DNA from: Acidobacteriaceae bacterium
Lineage (GTDB): Bacteria > Acidobacteriota > Terriglobia > Terriglobales > Acidobacteriaceae
Direction: 5' to 3'
Length of the DNA stretch: 64,000 bases
Assembly: GCA_030037545.1 (NCBI GenBank)
Contig: JASHRF010000076.1
Location: 1-64,000, forward strand
Shown: positions 29,157 to 38,632 of the stretch, in pieces
How the letters are laid out: the number at the start of each line of letters is the position of its first letter
Position numbering within the stretch: position 1 is the stretch's first letter
The notes under the pieces: model-generated
Told to the model about the DNA's origin: nothing
Database searches by the model: none
Seen by the model: the letters and a program-made list of their open reading frames with translations, nothing else
Made by a program: the position numbers and the translations under genes

Positions 29157-29978
29157 ATGAAGACGATCCCGTGCAGCAGGGCCTGGATTGGTTCGACCTT
29201 GACCGGCTTGATCCCAGCCGGCGCTATCCCGGCTGGATGGACGAGGGGCGCGCGGAGGCTGGCCAAGTCCCCGCTGGTCGCTGCATCGGCAGCGTCGCTG
29301 GCGGTTGCGGTCGCGCTCTCGGGATGCGAGAACGTGGCCACGTATACCCAGCCCAGCCTGGTGCGGGCGATTGATGCTTCTTATATTGCACCAGCCGCGA
29401 ACGTGACCGTAGAAGGCGAACTGATCGCCGGGAATATCGGCCAGGGATACATTGGCTCTTACGCCACTTTGCCGGCCTCGAACGCCGCGCCTATCGATAT
29501 TACGGCTTCGACTGGCGGAGCGACCCTGGTTTCGACCACCGGAACGCTGCTTGCGGGCCACCAGCACTCGATCCTGCTGACGGATAACGGCGCCGCGCCT
29601 ACCGGCTACGAGGTGACGATCCTCGAAGACCAGGACGTGGCGGCGGCGCAGGGTCACTCGGCGTTCCGATTCTTGAACCAGGCTCCCAAAACCGGTGCCG
29701 TGGACGTGTACATGATTCCCTCGGGCACCACGATGGCGAACGCCATTCCTATCGTGACCGATCTGGCGGTGGGCGGCACCACCGGGTACATCAGCTTCAA
29801 CTCGCAGACGGTGACCATGGTGATAACACCTACCGGTTTGACCACGCCCAGTTACACATCGACTTCCATGGCGCTGATCGGCGGCGAAGTGCGCACGGTG
29901 CTGATTGTCGACACCCAACTGACGTCGAATCCGCCGGTCGAAGCCTTCATCGCCGACGACGCCGGGCCATCGGATTAA
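29157..29978 (+). CDS. DUF4397 domain-containing (lipo)protein
   Basis: LAVAVALSGCENVATYTQPSLVRAIDASYIAPAANVTVEG...FRFLNQAPKTGAVDVYMIPSGTT. Confidence 0.85.
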   Translation: MKTIPCSRAWIGSTLTGLIPAGAIPAGWTRGARRLAKSPLVAASAASLAVAVALSGCENVATYTQPSLVRAIDASYIAPAANVTVEGELIAGNIGQGYIGSYATLPASNAAPIDITASTGGATLVSTTGTLLAGHQHSILLTDNGAAPTGYEVTILEDQDVAAAQGHSAFRFLNQAPKTGAVDVYMIPSGTTMANAIPIVTDLAVGGTTGYISFNSQTVTMVITPTGLTTPSYTSTSMALIGGEVRTVLIVDTQLTSNPPVEAFIADDAGPSD

Positions 29979-29993
29979 GATAGAGTACGTCCG

Positions 29994-30791
29994 ATGCGTT
30001 TTCCCCGCTTCTTTCGCGCATTCCTGTTGGTTGTCTTTGCGATCCAAGCCGCTGCGCTTGCGTTCGCGGCCGACGGCTACCGCGTTGTTGACGTTTATCC
30101 CCACGACCCTCATGCATTCACTCAGGGACTCATCTATCTGGATGGGCACCTGTATGAGAGCACCGGCTTGAGGGGGCAGTCGTCGCTGCGCATGGAGGAC
30201 CTGCAAACCGGGCGTGTTTTGCAACAGGTGGACTTGCCGGCGCAGGACTTTGGGGAAGGACTTGCATCCTGGGGTAGCACGCTAATTCAGCTCACCTGGC
30301 AGGCGCACATTGCTTTTGTATACGACCGCTTCAGCTTTCGCCTGCTGCGCACGTTTCACTACGACGAGGAAGGCTGGGGCCTGACGCAGGATGGCAAACA
30401 CCTGATCCTGAGCGATGGAACCGCGACCCTTCACTTTTTCGATCCCTCGACATTCCGCGAAGTGGGGCACATCGAGGTGAAGGACCATGGGACTCCCGTG
30501 ACGCAACTCAACGAGCTGGAATATGTGCGCGGGCAAATCTACTCCAACGTGTGGCACTCCAACCGCATCGCGCGCATCTCGCCGGAGACCGGACAGGTGC
30601 TGGGCTGGATTGACCTGAGCGGTCTGCTGCAGCCGGGCGAAGTGACCAATCCCGAGGCCGTCCTCAACGGCATCGCTTATGACGCCGCGCACGATCGGCT
30701 TTTTGTGACCGGAAAGCTTTGGCCAAAGCTATTTGAGATCAAGGTGGTTCCGGAAGGGGCAAAAGAAATTCCCGCCAGACGCACCAAGTAA
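29994..30791 (+). CDS. Glutaminyl-peptide cyclotransferase (plant/bacterial beta-propeller type)
   Basis: YRVVDVYPHDPHAFTQGLIYLDGHLYESTGLRGQSSLR; LNELEYVRGQIYSNVWHSNRIARISPETGQVLGWIDLSGL; VLNGIAYDAAHDRLFVTGKLWPKLFEI. Confidence 0.95.
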   Translation: MRFPRFFRAFLLVVFAIQAAALAFAADGYRVVDVYPHDPHAFTQGLIYLDGHLYESTGLRGQSSLRMEDLQTGRVLQQVDLPAQDFGEGLASWGSTLIQLTWQAHIAFVYDRFSFRLLRTFHYDEEGWGLTQDGKHLILSDGTATLHFFDPSTFREVGHIEVKDHGTPVTQLNELEYVRGQIYSNVWHSNRIARISPETGQVLGWIDLSGLLQPGEVTNPEAVLNGIAYDAAHDRLFVTGKLWPKLFEIKVVPEGAKEIPARRTK

Positions 30792-30884
30792 CAATTTGGG
30801 ACGGTCGGACACAGGCGTAGCGCCATCACAGTGCGCCACCCCGCAATCAAGGTATACTTTGCCCCGAGGTGAAGTAACCCGGCC

Positions 30885-31520
30885 ATGGACCCGTCTTCGA
30901 TTGTTCTCCCGAATTCCCTGCAAAACGCGTGGGTGCTCACCATCGTTCTGGCTTTTGCCGGCTACCTGGTGACGTTCATGTTCACGCGCATGATGGCGCG
31001 GCGCGCCGACCTGCTGCGCATGGTCAACGAGCGGCTGAACGAGTTCTACGGGCCGCTCTACGTGGCTTCGCAGGCGGGCAACATCGCTTACCGGTCGCTG
31101 CTCCAGAAGCAGGGCAAGACGCAGAGCTTTCCCATCCTCGACAGCGAGCTGGCGGAGTGGGTGCTGTGGATGAAGACCATCTTCATGCCGCTGAACGATA
31201 TTCGCGAGAAGATCATCATCGAGAAGGCGCACCTGATCGTGGAGGAGCAGATGCCGCGCTGCCTGCTCGATTTTGTCACCCACGTGGTGGGTTACAAGGC
31301 GGTGCTGGCCAAGTGGGCGGAGGGCGATTACACCGAGCGGCGATCGACTATCGGCTGGCCGCCGGAGTTCGATATCTATGTCGAGCGTTCGTACCAGGCG
31401 CTCAAAGCGGAGCAGACGCGGCTGATGCACAATATGGCGTGGCGGGCCTGGCGGCGCTGTTTCCCGCGCCGCAGCCGGGAACCGCGCGCCGCAACCCGCA
31501 GCGCACCCGTGAAGGCTTAA
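30885..31520 (+). CDS. Hypothetical protein with N-terminal TM helix
   Basis: AWVLTIVLAFAGYLVTFMFTRMMARRADLLRMVNERLNEFYGPLY... Confidence 0.78.
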   Translation: MDPSSIVLPNSLQNAWVLTIVLAFAGYLVTFMFTRMMARRADLLRMVNERLNEFYGPLYVASQAGNIAYRSLLQKQGKTQSFPILDSELAEWVLWMKTIFMPLNDIREKIIIEKAHLIVEEQMPRCLLDFVTHVVGYKAVLAKWAEGDYTERRSTIGWPPEFDIYVERSYQALKAEQTRLMHNMAWRAWRRCFPRRSREPRAATRSAPVKA

Positions 31521-31538
31521 CTTGCCCGCCTAGCGGGA

Positions 31539-32396
31539 TTAAGCAGGTGTGTTGAGGGCCAGGTTCTTCCACAGGCGCAGGGTGGGCTCGGCCTGGTTGA
31601 TGGTGTAGAAGTGCAGGCCGGGGGCGCCGTTTTTGAGCAGCGTTTCGCAGAGGCGCGTGACCACGCCGAGACCGAAATCGTGCAGCGCGGCCTTGTCGAA
31701 TTGCAGCTCCTCGAGGCGCAGGCGAATCCAGCGCGGCAGGTCGGCGCCGCAACCGCTGGTAAAGCGCGCGATGCTCGCATAGCTGGTAATGGGCATGATG
31801 CCGGGCACGATGGGGATGGCGATGCCCGCGCGGGCGCAGCGGTCGATAAAATCGAAGTACGAATCGGGATTGTAGAAGAGCTGGGTGAGCGCGGCGTCCG
31901 CGCCGGCCTCGACCTTGCGACGAAAGTTGTCGAAGTCCGCGCCGGGATTGGGCGCTTGCGGGTGCATCTCGGGATACGCGGCCACTTCGATCTTGAAGTG
32001 GTTGCCCTGGGTCTGGCGGATGAAGCTCACCAGCTCATTGGCGTAATGGAATTCGCCGGGCGCGGCGGGGCTCATGGCCGTGGCGGGCAAATCGCCGCGC
32101 AGGGCCACGATGCGCTTGACGCCGGCGGCGCGATAGCGGTCGAGCAGCATGGCCACGTGGGCGCGCGTCGAGCCCACGCAAGTGAGGTGCGGCGCCGTCT
32201 CCACGCCGGTATGCTCGACGACGGTGAGCAGCGTTTGGTAAGTGCCGTCCTGGTCGGAGCCACCCGCGCCATAGGTGACGGAGAAGTAGTCGGGGCGCAG
32301 TGCGGCAAGCTGGCTGAGGACGCCGGGCAGCCTGGCCGCGGCCTCGGGCGTGCGCGGCGGAAAGAGCTCAAAAGAGAGGGTGGGTTGAGAACTCAT
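31539..32396 (-). CDS. metF: Methylenetetrahydrofolate reductase
   Basis: SFELFPPRTPEAAARL; DYFSVTYGAGGSDQDGTYQTL; HLTCVGSTRAHV; ALRGDLP; GADAALTQLFYN; VPGIMPITSYA. Confidence 0.97.
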   Translation of the reverse strand: MSSQPTLSFELFPPRTPEAAARLPGVLSQLAALRPDYFSVTYGAGGSDQDGTYQTLLTVVEHTGVETAPHLTCVGSTRAHVAMLLDRYRAAGVKRIVALRGDLPATAMSPAAPGEFHYANELVSFIRQTQGNHFKIEVAAYPEMHPQAPNPGADFDNFRRKVEAGADAALTQLFYNPDSYFDFIDRCARAGIAIPIVPGIMPITSYASIARFTSGCGADLPRWIRLRLEELQFDKAALHDFGLGVVTRLCETLLKNGAPGLHFYTINQAEPTLRLWKNLALNTPA

Positions 32397-32698
32397 GGGT
32401 TTGAATCCTCGTGCGTGTCAACGGGCGAAAGCATAATCCTCCTCAACTCCGCCAGCGTCGGGAGCATGTCCTCTCTGGTTGCATCCAATCCCATCTGTTC
32501 ATAGACGGCCCAGAAAAGATAGTCCAAAAGTGCGGAGCCGGAAGCATCGTTCACCAGCAGGTCATAGACCTTGCCAATATATCCGTCGTATCCGTCCTGA
32601 GCGTTGGGCTCATCCTGGATTCCGATCGGGTCCCATGTCCGCAAGAGTACATGTCGAATTTCCGCGCGAATCTTGCGAGATTGAGCCTTATTGATCAT
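32393..32698 (-). CDS. Hypothetical protein
   Basis: MINKAQSRKIRAEIRHVLLRTWDPIGIQDEPNAQDGYDGYIGKVYDLLVN...; 4-bp overlap with metF start. Confidence 0.8.
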   Translation of the reverse strand: MINKAQSRKIRAEIRHVLLRTWDPIGIQDEPNAQDGYDGYIGKVYDLLVNDASGSALLDYLFWAVYEQMGLDATREDMLPTLAELRRIMLSPVDTHEDSNP

Positions 32699-32762
32699 TG
32701 GCAGCCTTAGCGCGCTGGTGACCACCAGCCAGCGCGCGGAAACAGAAGGCTGAAAAGCAACC

Positions 32763-32827
32763 GCAGATCCTTCGCTCACCGCCCCCAAACTGAAAAACGT
32801 TCGGGGCCTCGTTCGCTCAGGATGACA
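32763..32827. repeat. Family 2 hairpin repeat
   Basis: GCAGATCCTTC...CCCCCAAAC/GTTCGGGG...CAGGATGACA. Confidence 0.75.
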
Positions 32828-32885
32828 GTTTCCGTTCGTAAACAGCTCGTCTTATCCCTGATCTCTGACACCTGTTCCCTCATCC

Positions 32886-34331
32886 CTAATAGCGGTAGTG
32901 GTCCGCCTTGTACGGCCCTTCCACGGGTACGCCGAGGTAATCCGCCTGCTTGGGCGTGAGCCTGGTCAGCTTGACGCCGATTTTCTCGAGATGCAGGCGC
33001 GCGACTTCTTCGTCCAGCTTCTTGGGCAGCGTGTAAACGGCGGCCTTGTAGCTGTCGCGGTTCTTCCACAGATCGATCTGCGCCAGCGTCTGGTTGGCGA
33101 AGCTGTTCGACATGACGAAGCTGGGATGGCCGGTGGCGCAGCCCAGGTTCACCAGGCGGCCTTCGGCGAGGATGAAGATGCTATGGCCGGCTTTGCCCGG
33201 TCCGGAAGGGAAGGTGTACTTGTCGACCTGGGGCTTGATGTTGAGCTTGGTCACGCCCTGGGCCGCGTTCAGGCGGTCCATCTGGATCTCGTTGTCGAAG
33301 TGGCCGATGTTGCAGACGATGGCCTGGTCCTTCATCTTCTGCATGTGCTCGAGGGTGATGATATCGGTGTTGCCGGTGCAGGTGACGTAAATGTCGCCAC
33401 GGCCCAGCGTGTCTTCGACGGTTGCAACCTCGAATCCTTCCATGGCCGCCTGCAGCGCGTTGATGGGGTCGATTTCGGTGACGATGACGCGCGCGCCCAT
33501 GCCGCGCAGCGAGTGGCTCGAGCCTTTGCCCACGTCGCCGTAGCCGCAGATGACGGCGACTTTGCCGGCCACCATGACGTCGGTGGCGCGCTTGATGCCG
33601 TCAGCGAGCGACTCGCGGCAGCCATACAGATTATCGAACTTGCTCTTGGTCACCGAGTCGTTGACGTTTATGGCGGGAACCAGCAGCTTGCCCTGCTCCA
33701 TCATCTTGTAAAGGCGATGCACGCCGGTGGTGGTTTCCTCTGAGACGCCGCGCCACTCTGCAGCCACCTTGTGCCAGTGCCGCGGGTCGTCCGCGTAGAC
33801 TTTCTTGAGCAGGTCCTTGATCACCTGCTCTTCGTGATTGCCGCTGGGTGAATCTACCCACCTGTCGCCCTCTTCGAGCTCATAGCCTTTATGGATGAGC
33901 AGGGTGGCGTCGCCACCATCGTCGACGACGAGCTGCGGGCCTTTGCCGCGCTGGTGCGTCAGCGCGCGCCAGGTGCACTCCCAATAATCTTCGAGGGATT
34001 CGCCCTTCCAGGCGAAGACGGGAACGCCCGCCGCGGCAATCGCAGCCGCCGCGTGATCCTGCGTGGAAAAAATGTTGCAGCTTGCCCAGCGCACTTCGGC
34101 GCCCAGGCTGACCAGGGTCTCGATCAGCACGGCGGTCTGGATGGTCATGTGCAGCGAGCCGGTGATGCGCACGCTGGCGAGCGGCTTTTCGGCGGCATAT
34201 TTGTTGCGGATGGCCATGAGGCCGGGCATCTCCTGCTCGGCGATGACGATCTCCTTGCGGCCCCAATCGGCCAGGCTCATATCGGCCACTTTGCAGGCCA
34301 GGCCGGTGACTTCCAGGGTGGGGGTTGCCAT
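32886..34331 (-). CDS. ahcY: Adenosylhomocysteinase
   Basis: [67 protein letters not shown]-terminal KADHYRY. Confidence 0.98.
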   Translation of the reverse strand: MATPTLEVTGLACKVADMSLADWGRKEIVIAEQEMPGLMAIRNKYAAEKPLASVRITGSLHMTIQTAVLIETLVSLGAEVRWASCNIFSTQDHAAAAIAAAGVPVFAWKGESLEDYWECTWRALTHQRGKGPQLVVDDGGDATLLIHKGYELEEGDRWVDSPSGNHEEQVIKDLLKKVYADDPRHWHKVAAEWRGVSEETTTGVHRLYKMMEQGKLLVPAINVNDSVTKSKFDNLYGCRESLADGIKRATDVMVAGKVAVICGYGDVGKGSSHSLRGMGARVIVTEIDPINALQAAMEGFEVATVEDTLGRGDIYVTCTGNTDIITLEHMQKMKDQAIVCNIGHFDNEIQMDRLNAAQGVTKLNIKPQVDKYTFPSGPGKAGHSIFILAEGRLVNLGCATGHPSFVMSNSFANQTLAQIDLWKNRDSYKAAVYTLPKKLDEEVARLHLEKIGVKLTRLTPKQADYLGVPVEGPYKADHYRY

Positions 34332-34357
34332 TTGTTCTCCTTTACATCGTCCCATCG

Positions 34358-34377
34358 TGATATGTTGATATGTATCA
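34358..34377. promoter_or_regulatory. Candidate operator in the ahcY/arsR-like divergent region
   Basis: TGATATGTTGATATGTATCA: tandem TGATATGT TGATATGT plus TGATA...TATCA inverted half-sites. Confidence 0.45.
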
Positions 34378-35326
34378 GAACTGTGCGATGGCGTCAATTG
34401 TGAAAATGCTGCGCGTGGTAGCCGATCCCTACCGGCTGCGCATCCTCTTGCTTCTAAAGGGCGAAGAGCTCACCGTGGCAGAGCTGCAGGAGATCCTGAC
34501 GATGGGGCAAAGCACGATCTCTACGCACCTTTCGCAGCTCAAGCAGGCGGGACTTGTGGAGGACCGGCGGACAGGGAAAAGCAATTTTTACAGGCTTTCC
34601 GGCCCTGGTCCTGGCCCTGCGGAGGGCGGCCTTTTGGATGAGATTCTGGGCAATGCGGAGAAGGAAATCCCCGAAGCCGTGCAGGACCAGGCCGCGCGGC
34701 GGCGCGTGGTACGCAAGCGGCAGGACCGGATGCGAGCCTTTTTTGACAGCGTGGCCGGGCGGCTGGGCCGCGATTACGTGCCGGGAAAATCGTGGAAGGG
34801 CATTGCCGAGGCTTTGCTGCGGCTGATGCCGCCGCTGGTGATCGCCGACCTGGGCACGGGCGAAGGGGGCTTCGCTCTCTTGCTCTCTCAAAGAGCCGCA
34901 CGGGTGATCGCGGTCGATTCGTCGGCCAAGATGATCGAGGTGGGGCGCGAGCAGGCGCTGCGCAACGGGATCAAGAACGTCGAGTTCAGGCTGGGCGATA
35001 TGGAAGAGGTTCCGATCAGGGATGCGGAAGTGGACCTGGTCTTCTTCTCGCAATCGCTGCACCACGCGCTGCACCCGGAGCGGGCGCTGAGCGAGGCGGC
35101 GCGGATTCTGGCGCCTGGCGGGCGGGTGGTGATTCTCGATCTGGGCAAGCACCGGTTTGAGGAAGCCCGCGAGCTTTACGCCGATGAATGGCTGGGATTC
35201 AGCGAGGCGGAGCTGGAGGCGATGCTCGGGAAGGCCGGGTTCACAGACGTGAAGACTTCTGTGGTGGATAAAGAGCTGGAGGCGCCGCAGTTTCAGACAC
35301 TGCTGGCAGTCGGGGAAAAGGGATAA
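34370..35326 (+). CDS. ArsR-family transcriptional regulator fused to SAM-dependent methyltransferase domain (SahR-like)
   Basis: [58 protein letters not shown]; methyltransferase [36 protein letters not shown]; start could be 34388. Confidence 0.92.
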   Translation: MYQNCAMASIVKMLRVVADPYRLRILLLLKGEELTVAELQEILTMGQSTISTHLSQLKQAGLVEDRRTGKSNFYRLSGPGPGPAEGGLLDEILGNAEKEIPEAVQDQAARRRVVRKRQDRMRAFFDSVAGRLGRDYVPGKSWKGIAEALLRLMPPLVIADLGTGEGGFALLLSQRAARVIAVDSSAKMIEVGREQALRNGIKNVEFRLGDMEEVPIRDAEVDLVFFSQSLHHALHPERALSEAARILAPGGRVVILDLGKHRFEEARELYADEWLGFSEAELEAMLGKAGFTDVKTSVVDKELEAPQFQTLLAVGEKG

Positions 35327-35383
35327 TACCCCTAAATTCATTTCAGACAATGACGATTTGCGACGGAACTGCCGGCGGGAGGG

Positions 35384-35782
35384 TTACCTGTAGGCCTGCT
35401 CATCGGCCCAGTTCCCGATAATCGGGAGCTTGCAGCGCTTGCCATTCAACGCGTAGACCACGCACCACAGCCATAAGAGAAAAGCAGCCAGAAAGGCAAC
35501 ACACCACAGGCCCAGGAGAGCCCGAGGCCCAAGGAACCTGGCAAGGGGCATGACAAGATACAAAACATAAAAGCAGAGGAATGCAAAGGCATGGAAGAGG
35601 AGGGACTGCCAGGAGTGGAATCGCACATAGGGCCTCTTGTTGTAGCGCCTGATGGCCAGGAAAAAGAACGCCGGTGCGGGAGTGATGTAGGCCATGGCGG
35701 CGATGGAGTTGTCAGAGAGACCGGACTTTGGGGGATGGGACACAAGCCCTTCTTTTTCGGATTTAGAGCGGGTTGTTGGCAT
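35384..35782 (-). CDS. DUF4870-like small membrane protein
   Basis: AAMAYITPAPAFFFLAIRRYNKRPYVRFHSWQSLLFHAFAFLCFYVL. Confidence 0.8.
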   Translation of the reverse strand: MPTTRSKSEKEGLVSHPPKSGLSDNSIAAMAYITPAPAFFFLAIRRYNKRPYVRFHSWQSLLFHAFAFLCFYVLYLVMPLARFLGPRALLGLWCVAFLAAFLLWLWCVVYALNGKRCKLPIIGNWADEQAYR

Positions 35783-36263
35783 GTGACCTCCTCCTGTGGC
35801 GTACAGACAGAATAAACGGAAAACAGGGGGGATTCCCTATTACTCTTCGATCAGGCAGCTTTTCCGCCCCATTTCCATACTCGTAGCCGGTGTCTTGCAT
35901 CCGTTCCATTCCAGGGAGCCGGACGACTGAACATTACTGGGGCTACGCTGCGCAGCGGGACGGTGGCTGCCTCGAATACGAAGTCAGCATCCGCGCCGGC
36001 TGGTGCGAGAAGCACGGCACGCCAAGTTTTCCGGTGACGCCGCCAGCTTCTATGGCGCAGAGTTTGGAGAGATTCTGCGGCGCGACCCGGATTCCGCATT
36101 CCTGGCCGAGGGCTCGCCGGTGACAGTGTTCAAGGGAGCAAGGATTCTTTGATAGGCAAGAACCCCGAAGACCGCGGGTGCTTTCACTGCTTCCTTTGCG
36201 CTTTCCTTGCGATTTATTTACGTTGGGCATGAAAGAATCGCCAATGTGACGCCCAGCGCATTC

Positions 36264-37247
36264 ATGACGACCCCCCTCGAAGCCGGGGATACGCTCGACC
36301 ACTATCGCCTCGATGCGGCCGTGGCGCGCAGCGGTATGGGCACGCTGTTTCGGGCCACCGACCTGCGCACGGGACGGACTGTGGCCGTCAAGATCCCGCA
36401 CCCGGAGATGGAAGCCGACCCGGTGCTCGTGGAGCGGTTCCGGCGCGAAGAGGAGATTGGCCGCGAACTCGACCATGTGGGAATCGTGAAGACCTACGCC
36501 GGCGAGGAGCGCAGCCGGCGCTACATGGTTCTGGAGTGGGTGGAGGGACGGCTGCTGCGCGCGATTTTGAACGAGGGCGGCCTGAATCAAGGGAGCAGGT
36601 TGCCCATCGATCGCGCTATCGCCATTGCGCTGCAGATCTGCGACGCGCTCGACACCATGCACAAACACGGCGTGGTGCACCGCGACCTGAAGCCGGAAAA
36701 CGTCATGGTGGGCGCGGGCGACTGCGTGACCATTATCGACTTCGGCATCGCCATGAAGGAGGATGCACGGCGCATTACGCAGGCGGGGTTTTCGCCCGCG
36801 CTGGGCACACCCGACTACATTTCGCCGGAGCAGGTGAAGGGGGCGCGCGGCGACCAGCGCAGCGATATTTACGCCCTGGGCGCGATGCTTTACGAGATGC
36901 TCACCGGCCAGCCGCCGTTTACGGGGTCGAATCCGCTGGCGGTGATGAACGAGCGCCTGCTCAACGATCCTGCGCCGGCGCGGAAGTTGAATCCTGCCAT
37001 CTCGCCGCAGCTCGAGGAGATTCTGCGCCGCGCCCTGGAGCGCGACCCGCGTCATCGCTACGCTACCGCGGCCGAAATGGCGTGGGAGCTCGAACACCCG
37101 GAGCTGGTGGGCGTGGAGGAGGATGAGCGGCGCATGGCGGCGCGCGGCCGGCTGGTGCTGAACGGGCGCAAGCTGCTGCTCTACGCGAGCCTGGCGCTGG
37201 TGCCGGCGGCGCTGTTTGTGATCATGCTCATGGTTGCGCGGCGGTAA
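36264..37247 (+). CDS. Serine/threonine protein kinase with C-terminal TM helix
   Basis: VVHRDLKPENVMV, DFGIAMKEDARR, LGTPDYISPEQVKGARGDQRSDIYALGAMLYEMLTGQPPF; terminal TM helix. Confidence 0.97.
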   Translation: MTTPLEAGDTLDHYRLDAAVARSGMGTLFRATDLRTGRTVAVKIPHPEMEADPVLVERFRREEEIGRELDHVGIVKTYAGEERSRRYMVLEWVEGRLLRAILNEGGLNQGSRLPIDRAIAIALQICDALDTMHKHGVVHRDLKPENVMVGAGDCVTIIDFGIAMKEDARRITQAGFSPALGTPDYISPEQVKGARGDQRSDIYALGAMLYEMLTGQPPFTGSNPLAVMNERLLNDPAPARKLNPAISPQLEEILRRALERDPRHRYATAAEMAWELEHPELVGVEEDERRMAARGRLVLNGRKLLLYASLALVPAALFVIMLMVARR

Positions 37248-37277
37248 GGATCGCCTGTGCGAACGCGCAGGCCGGGA

Positions 37278-37425
37278 AGAAAACTGGTTGCATCAATGCC
37301 TAACCCCTGCCCACAGCTACCCCTCAAGGGCTAAATGCCTAGATTTTTGTGGCTTTGGCGGCACGGCGTAGCCGGAGGGTTCCCACCGTACCCTTTCAAA
37401 GCCCTATTTATGCAACCAGCTCTCG
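37278..37425. repeat. Degenerate family 1 repeat
   Basis: AACTGGTTGCATCAAT ... CCCTTTCAAAGCCCTATTTATGCAACCAGCTCT inverted arms. Confidence 0.7.
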
Positions 37426-37456
37426 CACAGTGTTCTTTTTCAACACTGCAAAGAGA

Positions 37457-38368
37457 TCACTTGCCGGGGTAGGGTGGGACGGGCTGGGCGCTGTCGACCC
37501 AGGCGGCGCAGATCATGTCGCGCAACATGCTGGCGCCGGCGGCCAGGCGCTCGGCGACAAAGGCGCGCGTGGCGGGCGTGCCTCCGCCTTCAAAGCCGCC
37601 ACCCTTTTCCAACTGGTAGAGCTTCTCCACATAACTGTGCGTGACGCGGATGTAGGCGACGTAGGCGTCGAACATGTCGCCGGTGATGGGCTTGAGCGGG
37701 GTCATCTGGGCTTGAACGTCGGCGGGAGTGATGTTGTCATTGACGAACGTGCCTTCAAAGGTGTGATGAATCTGACGGCTGGTGGTGTAGCCGTTGGGAT
37801 TAGGGCCGGTCCAGCCGTTGTAATTGACGGTGGTGTGCAGGGGTTGCGAGGCGTCGCCGACATAGTGGCCGAGCCAGCCGGCGTAGAAGATGACAGCCTG
37901 CTCGACGGGCGCGGTGTTCCGGCCGGCGGCTTTGAGGGCGCGGTAGTCGCGCATGGCGGATTTAAGGCGCTCCCAGACTTCGTCGGCTTCCCAGGGCTGG
38001 AGGCCGATTTTCTCGGGGCGCTCGTGGGCGGCGAAAACTTCGGCTTCAAAATCGAGGCGTTTGTGGGGCAGCGGGCCCAGGGCGTCGGCGAGCTCGAGAT
38101 CGATGAAGTGCTCAGGAGCCTGGGCGGCGCCGAGCTCGGGCTCGGCGGGCGAGCGCCAGCGGTCGGGCTCGGGGCCGAGATACTCGATTTCGTCGATGGC
38201 GGCCGGGGTGCGCAGAAACTCGGGAACGTCGGGCGGGAGGTTCTGGGCGGCCAGACGGTTGATCATGCGATGGCCTTTGCTTTCCCAGGCGTGGGCAGCG
38301 GGTATGCACGTGAGGAGGGCGAGCCCGGCAATGGCCAGGGCGCGGCAGGAAGTAGTAATGCGGAACAT
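37457..38368 (-). CDS. S1/P1 nuclease family protein
   Basis: Signal peptide then AWESKGHRMINRLAAQNLP; YAGWLGHYVGDASQPLHTTVNYNG; conserved zinc-binding His/Asp residues. Confidence 0.9.
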   Translation of the reverse strand: MFRITTSCRALAIAGLALLTCIPAAHAWESKGHRMINRLAAQNLPPDVPEFLRTPAAIDEIEYLGPEPDRWRSPAEPELGAAQAPEHFIDLELADALGPLPHKRLDFEAEVFAAHERPEKIGLQPWEADEVWERLKSAMRDYRALKAAGRNTAPVEQAVIFYAGWLGHYVGDASQPLHTTVNYNGWTGPNPNGYTTSRQIHHTFEGTFVNDNITPADVQAQMTPLKPITGDMFDAYVAYIRVTHSYVEKLYQLEKGGGFEGGGTPATRAFVAERLAAGASMLRDMICAAWVDSAQPVPPYPGK

Positions 38369-38632
38369 GGGGATAGTATACGGGAGCGGAGATGGCGGGG
38401 TCAGGGAAGTTAGGGCCGTACCCATGATGGTTTTTGCATCCCAATTCGGGCTGGGGCTTGCCGGGAAGTAACTGGATTGCTTCGCCGGTACAGGCACGCG
38501 CGGAAATATGGGTAAAAGAATCGATTAAACGCTTATACTACGTGCGAATCGCGGACTGGCCTTTGGTGCAGGCCAAAATCTGTGCATTTGAGCAGGAGTG
38601 AATGGAGTGGGCGCGATTTTGCGGGTTTTGCC

